Shown: piece after piece, positions 1 through 5,383 of the stretch
How positions within the stretch are numbered: the stretch's first letter is position 1
How the letters are laid out: each line of letters begins with the position of its first letter
DNA from: Oligoflexales bacterium
GTDB lineage: Bacteria > Bdellovibrionota_B > Oligoflexia > Oligoflexales > CACXFL01
Direction: 5' to 3'
DNA: 9,286 bases
Assembly: GCA_028282865.1 (NCBI GenBank)
Contig: JANQHA010000593.1
Location: forward strand, 1 to 9,286
Notes under the pieces: model-generated
The model's input: the letters and a program-made list of their open reading frames with translations, nothing else
What the model was told of the DNA's origin: nothing
Databases searched by the model: none
Made by a program: the position numbers and the translations under genes

Positions 1-455
1 TTCCATAAGCATGCTCTTTCAATTTTTGGGTACTTCTGAGAAAGGTATTTCATCGATTTAAATTGAAACGAAGAAACGATCAGACGATTTTTAAGCTTAA
101 ATTTCTTAAGTAGTTTGGCCAGCAGGTCTACCGTTTCGATCGAGGTCGATTTGATTTCGACATTAAACTCCACTCGGTCTAAAAATTGCTCGATGACCTG
201 TTCCAAAAAAGGAATTTGTTCACCGTTTAATAGTCTGATGTCTTCGATTTCTGCGCGATTTAAATTCTTTACAGACTTAAACACGTTGGCGGTTCTTCTC
301 AGCCTTTTATCATGCATAATAACTAAGTTTTGATCTTTAGTCGCTTGAACATCGAACTCAATGCGCTCGGCTCCCCCTTTGATAGCTTTCTCAAACGATT
401 GAAAGCTATTTTCGACAGCTTCGTGTAATGCACCGCGATGACCGATGACTAGCAT
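1..455 (-). CDS. Glycerophosphodiester phosphodiesterase (GDPD family), partial, C-terminus beyond left edge
   Basis: This minus-strand reading frame runs off the left edge, giving the first 151 residues. It begins MLVIGHRGALHEAVENS, the typical start of a glycerophosphodiester phosphodiesterase. These enzymes hydrolyse glycerophosphodiesters from phospholipid turnover to glycerol 3-phosphate and an alcohol. Visible active-site elements are the HRG motif (His6, Arg7), the metal-ligand pair Glu33/Asp35 in IEFDV, the second catalytic histidine in MHD (His48), and the VEIK strand (Glu100, Lys102). Family members are usually about 240 residues, so roughly the last third is missing. There is no signal peptide, so a cytoplasmic UgpQ-like form is likely. 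The ATG at 455 is supported by GGAGGA at 461-466, five bases upstream. The gene lies 35 bp downstream of the exported-protein gene on the same strand and probably shares its transcript. Family assignment is firm; exact substrate is not known. Confidence 0.93.
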   Translation of the reverse strand, partial: MLVIGHRGALHEAVENSFQSFEKAIKGGAERIEFDVQATKDQNLVIMHDKRLRRTANVFKSVKNLNRAEIEDIRLLNGEQIPFLEQVIEQFLDRVEFNVEIKSTSIETVDLLAKLLKKFKLKNRLIVSSFQFKSMKYLSQKYPKIERACLW

Positions 456-460
456 TACGA

Positions 461-466
461 TCCTCC
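461..466 (-). promoter_or_regulatory. Ribosome binding site of the GDPD gene
   Basis: On the minus strand the sequence reads GGAGGA five bases before the ATG at 455. This is a strong Shine-Dalgarno match and fixes the start even though the gene is truncated by the window edge. Confidence 0.8.
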
Positions 467-490
467 AAAGAGTTTGAAGAAGATCATAAA

Positions 491-1615
491 CTATTTTAGG
501 TTCAACTCCCAGTGCATTGTACTGCCGTTAGATATATACAGGATTCGATCTACCTCTGATATGTGCGTTAGGTATTCTTGAGGCCTATTTTTGTCGGTGG
601 CAGCATTGACTGGGATTGAGGTTTCTACCGTTTTTATGTTGTTGTTTCGATCAGGGTTCTGCCGAATTTCTTGGTAAGAGTTGAATTTTGCAACCCAAAG
701 ATTTGGCTCTGATGGTTTGCTAAACAATGCGAATGCTTCGCCGAGAATAGAGAAGTAAAGGCCGTGGATGTGGCCAGCACCCTTAATATCAATCAGGCTG
801 TAAACAGGATATTTTTTCTTAGGAGTTAGGTCACCAGGTAAGGGTACTTTAGTAAGAAAAAACTCTTCTTGGTAGCCTGACGCTTCTGGCATGTTTTTGA
901 GTGTGGTGACAAACACTTTTGAGCTGCCTTTAACAGTTATAAAAATTCGACCGTTATTATGGCGTTTTGCAAGGGTGGGAGTTTGCCCATGGGCTGTATA
1001 GATTTCGTTTGTCAGGTTTTTTTTGAGATTAGCTGAGCTACTAAATTGGACGAAGCTTAGCTCTCCTCTTGGGGCCATATTTTTACTTTGCGCAATACTC
1101 GACGTAATGATGGCTTCTTGATGGTAAGCATTATGGCTAAGGCGGGTAAATGAGGCCTGATCTGCGTTTTTGACAAGATTGTAGCTCCTGACCTTACCTA
1201 AAGTTAATTGTTTTAGTGTCCAGCCACCTACCTCTATGACTTTAAGCTGCTGGGTCATTTTTTTTGTGTCAAAGAAAGTTATGTAAAGAAACCCACGTCG
1301 ATAGAACATTGAGGTGGCGTAACCTTTTTTGCCAAGAGAGATATATTCGGGGTCACGATTAAAAGCCTTTGGGATGATGATTAAATCGGGCCCGGAGGTG
1401 ACAAAATCTACATCGCGGGTGGGGTGAGGGACCATAATATCTGCAATTCTAATATACGGATACGGCTTATGTCGCAAATAAGATTCCCAAGTTTGAAGGT
1501 CTATCGGTTTATAGAATTGATGAGGTCCTATAAAGGTATCTATACACCCCGCAAGAGCCAACCGAAGGCATATAAAGGTATTCACGAAAATGAGCATGAT
1601 AAGCCGGTAAACCAT
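491..1615 (-). CDS. Unrecognised exported protein, probable lipoprotein
   Basis: I do not recognise a family for this protein of about 374 residues. The longest frame starts with ATG at 1624, but GGAG (1625-1628) would touch that codon directly. The next in-frame ATG at 1615 lies nine bases after GGAG and is the better start. The N-terminus is a signal peptide: a short basic stretch (VYR), a hydrophobic core, then LRLALAGC. LAGC is a good lipobox, with Ile after the Cys and so no inner-membrane retention Asp. However, ALA just before it is also a plausible signal peptidase I site, so lipoprotein status is likely but not certain. The remainder is rich in short beta-type stretches (for example GRIFITVKG, GLYFSILGEAFALFS, DRILYISNG), compatible with a repetitive beta fold such as a propeller; this is a guess from composition. 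It is the first gene of a probable two-gene minus-strand unit with the GDPD gene. Confidence 0.72.
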   Translation of the reverse strand: MVYRLIMLIFVNTFICLRLALAGCIDTFIGPHQFYKPIDLQTWESYLRHKPYPYIRIADIMVPHPTRDVDFVTSGPDLIIIPKAFNRDPEYISLGKKGYATSMFYRRGFLYITFFDTKKMTQQLKVIEVGGWTLKQLTLGKVRSYNLVKNADQASFTRLSHNAYHQEAIITSSIAQSKNMAPRGELSFVQFSSSANLKKNLTNEIYTAHGQTPTLAKRHNNGRIFITVKGSSKVFVTTLKNMPEASGYQEEFFLTKVPLPGDLTPKKKYPVYSLIDIKGAGHIHGLYFSILGEAFALFSKPSEPNLWVAKFNSYQEIRQNPDRNNNIKTVETSIPVNAATDKNRPQEYLTHISEVDRILYISNGSTMHWELNLK

Positions 1616-1624
1616 AGGTGACAT

Positions 1625-1628
1625 CTCC
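1625..1628 (-). promoter_or_regulatory. Shine-Dalgarno that decides the start of the exported-protein gene
   Basis: GGAG on the minus strand abuts the ATG at 1624 with no spacer, which is unusable for that codon, but lies nine bases from the ATG at 1615. It therefore argues for the shorter protein starting MVYRLIML. Confidence 0.6.
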
Positions 1629-1648
1629 TGATCTGATCGAGAATTTAG

Positions 1649-1677
1649 ACTATATAGGCCGGAAATCAGTTGGCCAG
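1649..1677 (-). promoter_or_regulatory. Candidate promoter of the exported-protein/GDPD unit
   Basis: On the minus strand TATAGT (1649-1654) matches the -10 consensus at five of six positions. CTGGCC, 17 bp upstream, matches a -35 box at only three of six. The predicted start of transcription near 1642 would leave a leader of about 27 bases, well placed for the GGAG site. Two TAACTGG repeats overlap or lie just upstream of the weak -35, so activator dependence is possible. This is a consensus match only. Confidence 0.35.
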
Positions 1678-1694
1678 TTAGGTGAACCCAGTTA
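1674..1694 (-). repeat. TAACTGG direct repeat, 14-bp period
   Basis: On the minus strand TAACTGG occurs at 1694-1688 and again at 1680-1674, separated by seven bases. The pair sits over and just upstream of the weak -35 of the candidate minus-strand promoter. A third related CAACTG follows toward the gene. It may be a binding site for a regulator; the repeat is short and could be chance. Confidence 0.35.
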
Positions 1695-1769
1695 ACTAGT
1701 CCAGATTTTATGAGCGGTCAATAATTAAGTTTTGGTTAAAATGCATTAGAAAATAGCTACTTACATATT

Positions 1770-1801
1770 TGGTGCCTAGTGGCTTTCGGCCTCTGGTGCC
1801 T
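1770..1801 (+). repeat. TGGTGCCT direct repeat, 24-bp period, upstream of the outer-membrane protein gene
   Basis: TGGTGCCT occurs at 1770-1777 and 1794-1801. The second copy ends nine bases before the TATAAT box at 1810 and so occupies the -35 zone, where no good -35 hexamer is found. The position fits an activator or repressor site, though two short copies are modest evidence. Confidence 0.4.
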
Positions 1802-1809
1802 GATTGCGG

Positions 1810-1815
1810 TATAAT
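1810..1815 (+). promoter_or_regulatory. -10 box of the outer-membrane protein gene
   Basis: A perfect TATAAT lies 28 bp before the ATG at 1844. No convincing -35 hexamer is present at 16-18 bp spacing, and the extended -10 TGn is also absent. Transcription from it may depend on a factor bound at the adjacent TGGTGCCT repeats. GAGG at 1834-1837 provides the ribosome binding site. Confidence 0.5.
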
Positions 1816-1843
1816 AATAGTACAACTATCAGTGAGGTGAATC

Positions 1844-2521
1844 ATGAAGACCCAAAGGCTTTGGTTTTTGGTTGCTGTTTTAACGATTTCTGATGTCGGG
1901 TTTTCAATGGGGGCGCAGACGAAGGCCTACCGCTACACTCATGTGAGCTTTCCTCTGATCAACTTTGGTAGAGAGATGGCTGCGCATGTGGAAATGAATT
2001 TGTTCGGTAATGCTGGTGTCTCGTTTGAGTATATCAAGGTGAACGCGGCAGAAGAATTTTCTGACAAAGAGGTCGAGGAAAAAGGTGTAAGCCTTAAAAC
2101 TTATGGCTGGGAGGCTAGCCTGGCTGTAGCTCGATATAGCCGTCCACAACATATGGCCGGGTTTTATTGGCTTTTGGGGGCCGGGTATCGATCTTTAGAA
2201 GTCGAGCTGCGTAAGCAGCGGGAATCAGATTATGTATTAGCCACTGATGAGCGCTTAGAAGAAGAGGGCTGGGTCGCATACGATATGACTGCATCGGGTG
2301 TCACCGGGCGTGGTCGACTTGGCTATCGGTATATTGGCCAATCGGTACCGTTTATTGTCGGTGGTTTTTTTGGTATCCGGCACTTTGCAAGCAAGTTTAA
2401 CGATAAAAACAAAGATACTAAGCCAGAAGATAGCCCAGTTACGGTCGATGAGAAAGACTCATTCTCTCGTATGGCGATGACTAAAATGGTGCTTGGTCTA
2501 GAAGTCGGTATGACCCTTTAG
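1844..2521 (+). CDS. Predicted small outer-membrane beta-barrel protein
   Basis: This 225-residue protein starts with a signal peptide (MKTQR, hydrophobic core 6-15, likely cleavage near SMGA/Q at residue 24). The mature part alternates amphipathic strands and charged loops: strands can be seen around residues 33-41, 48-66, 88-99, 106-122, 154-164, 169-182 and 213-225. Two long, highly charged segments (about 67-84 and 183-208) look like surface loops or turns. The aromatic-rich, glycine-rich strands (GFYWLLGAGYRSLEVEL, PFIVGGFFGIRHFAS) fit an eight-stranded OmpA/OmpW-like barrel in the outer membrane. The last residue is Leu rather than the usual Phe, although the final strand KMVLGLEVGMTL has the right alternation. 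I cannot name the family or ligand. The start is supported by GAGG six bases upstream. Its stop codon abuts the stop of the convergent regulator gene. Confidence 0.75.
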   Translation: MKTQRLWFLVAVLTISDVGFSMGAQTKAYRYTHVSFPLINFGREMAAHVEMNLFGNAGVSFEYIKVNAAEEFSDKEVEEKGVSLKTYGWEASLAVARYSRPQHMAGFYWLLGAGYRSLEVELRKQRESDYVLATDERLEEEGWVAYDMTASGVTGRGRLGYRYIGQSVPFIVGGFFGIRHFASKFNDKNKDTKPEDSPVTVDEKDSFSRMAMTKMVLGLEVGMTL

Positions 2522-3433
2522 CTAAACTGCAGAGCGCTCACATTCGCTCCACTTTGCTTCTGTCACGGCTTCGATAACCGCAATATTGTGCTCGAAGCTT
2601 CCACTGAGTTGGTAAACATTACTTGGCAGGTCTTTAACTTCTTGTGCCGCGCCTCCTCCGATAAAAACTTTTGCGTTCAGTTTAGCTAACATTGCTAGCT
2701 TTAATTTGTCGAACGCGACAACCATTGATAGGCATATTGCCGAAGGTTGCAGTTTAGCTACACATGATTTTAATTCTTCCACAGGTAGCTCGGTTCCTAA
2801 ATATACGACAGGCCAGCCTTTTAAATGCAGCATCGAGCTGAGGCAAAGGATTCCCCCTTCGTGCTTCTCCCCCGTTAGTGTAGCCATCATGATAGGTAAG
2901 GTGTTTTTCCGCAGTGCAGTCGGTCGGCTTAATATCTGATATAACTTAATCCTCAGTACTCCAGAGACAAAATGCTCTTGGTAAACACCGATTTTTTTTG
3001 ATGACCAATCTTGCCCTAACTTTTTGAATATGGGTCGGCACACCCAATCGATAAACTGTAGATCAGATAGCTCCATAGCCAGTTGTTGAAATCTTAAAAC
3101 CCCTGTGTCGTATTCTAGCTCTATAAGTGCTTTGTAACATGCTTCGATTTGAAGTTGTACACAAGGTGGGACTTTCGCTTCTATTTCGGGAAGACTGCTA
3201 CCAGAGCTTATAAGTTTGAATAATTCCTTGGGTCGGTGAGCACCGGACTGAATTAGGTCGGAAATTTGTCGTAGTGTTAAAACTTGGTCAAGGCTGTAGG
3301 TTCTTCGGCCGCTGTTACTTCTTTTGGGAATGATCCCTTGGTGCCTCTTCTCCCAATTACGAAGCGTTGATTGAGGCACTTTAACAATGCGCTCTACCTG
3401 GTCGATATCGAAAAACATCAAATCTTTGTTCAT
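2522..3433 (-). CDS. MerR-family transcriptional regulator with B12-binding domain (CarH/LitR-type photoreceptor)
   Basis: About 303 residues from the ATG at 3433. The N-terminus is a MerR winged-helix domain (FFDIDQVERIVKVPQSTLRNWEKRH, then RRTYSLDQVLTLRQI). A helical-bundle segment carries W-x9-EH (Trp143, Glu153, His154 from this start), and a C-terminal cobalamin-binding Rossmann domain carries GEKHEGG, i.e. E-x-H-x-x-G with the presumed cobalt-ligand His191, followed by VVYLGTELPVEEL and KVFIGGGAA. In characterised CarH proteins these Trp/Glu/His residues line the adenosylcobalamin pocket. There, B12 binding in the dark gives a DNA-binding tetramer and light breaks it to relieve repression. 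All key residues are present, so light/B12-responsive repression is a strong inference, although light response is not shown by sequence alone. A GTG at 3454 would extend the protein by seven residues, but its codon lies upstream of and nearly touching the -10 box, so it is unlikely. The ATG at 3418 is another alternative. The gene is divergent from the chemoreceptor gene. Confidence 0.9.
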   Translation of the reverse strand: MNKDLMFFDIDQVERIVKVPQSTLRNWEKRHQGIIPKRSNSGRRTYSLDQVLTLRQISDLIQSGAHRPKELFKLISSGSSLPEIEAKVPPCVQLQIEACYKALIELEYDTGVLRFQQLAMELSDLQFIDWVCRPIFKKLGQDWSSKKIGVYQEHFVSGVLRIKLYQILSRPTALRKNTLPIMMATLTGEKHEGGILCLSSMLHLKGWPVVYLGTELPVEELKSCVAKLQPSAICLSMVVAFDKLKLAMLAKLNAKVFIGGGAAQEVKDLPSNVYQLSGSFEHNIAVIEAVTEAKWSECERSAV

Positions 3434-3442
3434 AATGAATAT

Positions 3443-3451
3443 ATTATACCA
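3443..3451 (-). promoter_or_regulatory. Extended -10 promoter of the CarH-like regulator, implying a near-leaderless mRNA
   Basis: On the minus strand TGGTATAAT is a perfect extended -10 element (TGnTATAAT, 3451-3443). Transcription would start about 3436, only two or three bases before the ATG at 3433, and no Shine-Dalgarno is visible before that ATG. The transcript is therefore predicted to be leaderless or nearly so. No good -35 was found, which is common with extended -10 promoters. Confidence 0.55.
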
Positions 3452-3487
3452 CACCCAAGTTAATCATAATTATAACGAGAAGTTAAA

Positions 3488-3577
3488 TATTTTTTAATTA
3501 CAGATAGTTACGATATTTTTTAAAGTTACTGATTAAGTATTTTTTAATCACTCCGAAGGCTTGATAGTATTTTCTAA
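3488..3577 (+). repeat. Four spaced copies of TATTTTYTAA between regulator and chemoreceptor
   Basis: TATTTTTTAA occurs exactly at 3488-3497, 3514-3523 and 3538-3547, and a fourth copy with one mismatch, TATTTTCTAA, lies at 3568-3577. Start-to-start distances are 26, 24 and 30 bp. Each is followed within 0-2 bases by a TTAC-like element (TTAC, TTAC, TCAC, CTAC), and TTACAGAT / TTACGAT / TTACTGAT recur at 3498, 3508 and 3526. The array covers the upstream region of the chemoreceptor gene, with the last copy close to its ribosome binding site. The likely role is as operator sites for the adjacent MerR/CarH-like regulator. A purely compositional origin in AT-rich DNA cannot be excluded. Confidence 0.6.
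3530..3550. promoter_or_regulatory. Perfect dyad TGATTAA-N7-TTAATCA, candidate operator
   Basis: A perfect inverted repeat with 7-bp arms (3530-3536 and 3544-3550) and a 7-bp spacer encloses the third TATTTTTTAA copy. A weaker relative, TTGATAG-N6-CTAACTA, surrounds the fourth copy at 3561-3580. Dyads of about this size are typical MerR-family binding sites, so this is the best single candidate operator for the divergent regulator. It lies about 45 bp before the chemoreceptor start codon. Confidence 0.45.
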
Positions 3578-3594
3578 CTACTAAAGGATTTCGT

Positions 3595-5247
3595 ATGAAA
3601 AACTTAAGCCTGACACATAAAATCTTTTCAGTATTAATCGTTTCCTTTTTAATGATGGCTGGCATGAGCTGGCTATCGCTTACTCAGGTTAGCCAAATGC
3701 ATGAGCTAATCGATCATATTGTGCATAATGTCGCGCACAAATCAATTATTGCAGAAAAAATGGAAGCGCAAACAAATATCCTACAGGACTACGAAAATAC
3801 TATAATCTTTGACCCAAGCCCTGAGGAAAAGAAAATCGCAGCCGACTCGATATACTCCACTCGACAGCAGATAGATAAGTACTTTAAGGAGTACTCTAGT
3901 TTTGGCTCTGACAAAGAAAAAATTGCCAAAATAGAAGTAATGTATGCAAACTGGGATAGAGCCCACGACCAGGTGGTAGCCCTAGCAGATCAGGGCCTAA
4001 TCATGGATGCCTACAAAATGTCACACAATACTGCTAGGAAGATTCTTTTTGATATCGATGATCTTTTGACTAGTTTGGTCGAAAAAAATGAAAAAATTAT
4101 GGAAGACGAATATAAGGAATCGGAGGCTATTAAAGAATTACTGTTGATTGAAAATATAGCAATTAATGCATTAGCTATTGTGGTCGTTAGTTTGCTGGCT
4201 TTTTTAATTTTGAAAAAAACCACTGTAACGATCAATCGGGTGGTCGACGAGTTAAAGAAGAGTCACTCAGAGATGGACACTGCGACCAACGATATTGCGA
4301 ATGCAGCTGAAAATTTATATCAGGAGTCGACCAAGCAATCATCGTCGGTTACTGAATCTGCTTCGGCCCTAGAAGAAATCAGTGCCATGGCTAAACTTAG
4401 TTCCGAAAATTCAAGTGAGTCAGCAGACCTTGCACAAAAAAGTCAGAATTCCGCTAAGGACGGTCAGCAGCAAACCGAAGAAATGGCACGTGCGATGGCT
4501 GCGATTGAGCAAAGTCTCAATGAGATTCAGAAACAATCTCAAGAAGGCAATATCCAAATGAAGAGTATTGTCGATGTTATCAATGAAATCGTTTCGAAAA
4601 CTCAAGTAATAAATTCGATAGTTGTGCAAACAAAATTGCTTTCATTCAATGCATCTGTAGAGGCGGCGCGCGCCGGGGAAAGTGGCAAAGGTTTTGCTGT
4701 TGTTGCCGAAGAAGTGGGAAATCTGGCTCAAATGAGCGGTAAGGCAGCTAAGGAGATTAGCGAACTTCTAGATTCCAGTTCGGAGAAAGTTCACACCATT
4801 GTAGCGGAGAACGAAGAAAATATTGCGTCATCGATTGCCACTAGTCAGGAGACTATTAAGGATGGCAAGCGAATTGTAAACATTTGCCAGGAATCTCTCG
4901 CACAGATAGTTGATTCGTCTGGTTTGCTTAATACGCGTATGCAAGAAATAGCTACTGCCAATAGGGAACAGGGACAAGGTATTAGCGAGGTAAATACCGC
5001 TATGGCTGAAATAAATACCTCGACCGTTTCTAATGTATCCAACTCTCAGCAAACCTCGAATGCTGCTCAAAGTCTGACGAAACAATCTGGCCAGCTTACT
5101 TCGATCATCGCTGATTTATCTGTATCGATAAACGGAGCTAATGATGATGGCAACGCCGAGTCTAACTCTGCTGACCCCCAAGGGCCCGATGAGCAGGAAA
5201 GTACTTGTGAGGTTTATAACCTCCGGGGTGAGCGCCAAGCGGCTTAG
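3595..5247 (+). CDS. Methyl-accepting chemotaxis protein, HAMP-less, with divergent hairpin tip
   Basis: This 550-residue receptor has TM1 at about residues 10-30, a helical periplasmic sensor domain at 31-183 (four-helix-bundle type in appearance, without recognised ligand residues), and TM2 at about 185-206. A long cytoplasmic coiled-coil signalling domain runs to about 512. The tip at 345-377 reads [18 protein letters not shown] then [11 protein letters not shown]. This matches the consensus QTNLLALNAAIEAARAGE with changes, and binds CheA/CheW in this family. Methylation-type helices flank it ([12 protein letters not shown] near 253-264; [17 protein letters not shown] near 457-473). The segment after TM2 (207-250) lacks the Pro and Glu signatures of a HAMP domain, so coupling appears direct. 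The C-terminal tail is acidic and flexible with no CheR/CheB-tethering pentapeptide. AAAGGA at 3583-3588 supports the start. It is divergent from the CarH-like regulator and ends before a strong terminator, so it is monocistronic. Confidence 0.95.
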   Translation: MKNLSLTHKIFSVLIVSFLMMAGMSWLSLTQVSQMHELIDHIVHNVAHKSIIAEKMEAQTNILQDYENTIIFDPSPEEKKIAADSIYSTRQQIDKYFKEYSSFGSDKEKIAKIEVMYANWDRAHDQVVALADQGLIMDAYKMSHNTARKILFDIDDLLTSLVEKNEKIMEDEYKESEAIKELLLIENIAINALAIVVVSLLAFLILKKTTVTINRVVDELKKSHSEMDTATNDIANAAENLYQESTKQSSSVTESASALEEISAMAKLSSENSSESADLAQKSQNSAKDGQQQTEEMARAMAAIEQSLNEIQKQSQEGNIQMKSIVDVINEIVSKTQVINSIVVQTKLLSFNASVEAARAGESGKGFAVVAEEVGNLAQMSGKAAKEISELLDSSSEKVHTIVAENEENIASSIATSQETIKDGKRIVNICQESLAQIVDSSGLLNTRMQEIATANREQGQGISEVNTAMAEINTSTVSNVSNSQQTSNAAQSLTKQSGQLTSIIADLSVSINGANDDGNAESNSADPQGPDEQESTCEVYNLRGERQAA

Positions 5248-5286
5248 TTAGAGTTTTAAGTTAAAGCGTATAAGTGCGCGAAGGAA

Positions 5287-5313
5287 GGGGGCAGAAGGCC
5301 CCCATTATTCTTC
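5287..5313 (+). terminator. Rho-independent terminator after the chemoreceptor gene
   Basis: GGGGGC (5287-5292) pairs perfectly with GCCCCC (5298-5303) across a five-base loop AGAAG, and is followed by ATTATTCTTC, a moderately T-rich tail. It lies 39 bp after the chemoreceptor stop and separates that gene from the glycan group downstream. Confidence 0.8.
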
Positions 5314-5324
5314 GATACTGGGTG

Positions 5325-5353
5325 TTGTATAAGCGGAAGAATACGATTATATT
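5325..5353 (+). promoter_or_regulatory. Candidate promoter of the membrane protein/glycosyltransferase/asnS group
   Basis: TTGTAT (5325-5330, three of six matches to a -35 box) and TATATT (5348-5353, five of six matches to a -10) are separated by 17 bp. They lie just downstream of the terminator. Transcription would start near 5360, which leaves almost no leader for a TTG start at 5366 but about 24 bases for the ATG at 5384. Confidence 0.4.
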
Positions 5354-5383
5354 GGTCTCCATTGTTTGACTTTATACGAGCGG

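Noticed and set aside
115..333. 72-residue plus-strand open frame
   Set aside because: It lies entirely opposite the GDPD coding sequence, whose catalytic motifs are intact.
1904..2152. 82-residue minus-strand open frame
   Set aside because: It is opposite the outer-membrane protein gene, has no ribosome site and reads like a shadow frame.
2532..2549. GAGCG...CGCTC hairpin near the convergent stops
   Set aside because: Only five base pairs with an eight-base loop and no T-run on either strand, so it is not a credible terminator.
3561..3589. TTGATA as a -35 box for the chemoreceptor gene
   Set aside because: At 17-bp spacing the -10 would overlap the ribosome binding site and give no usable leader; a TAGTAT at 3565 is another weak option, so no promoter is assigned.
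3455..3594. Flagellar sigma-28 promoter (TAAA-N15-GCCGATAA) for the chemoreceptor
   Set aside because: A TAAAG exists at 3521 but nothing resembling GCCGATAA follows at the required distance.
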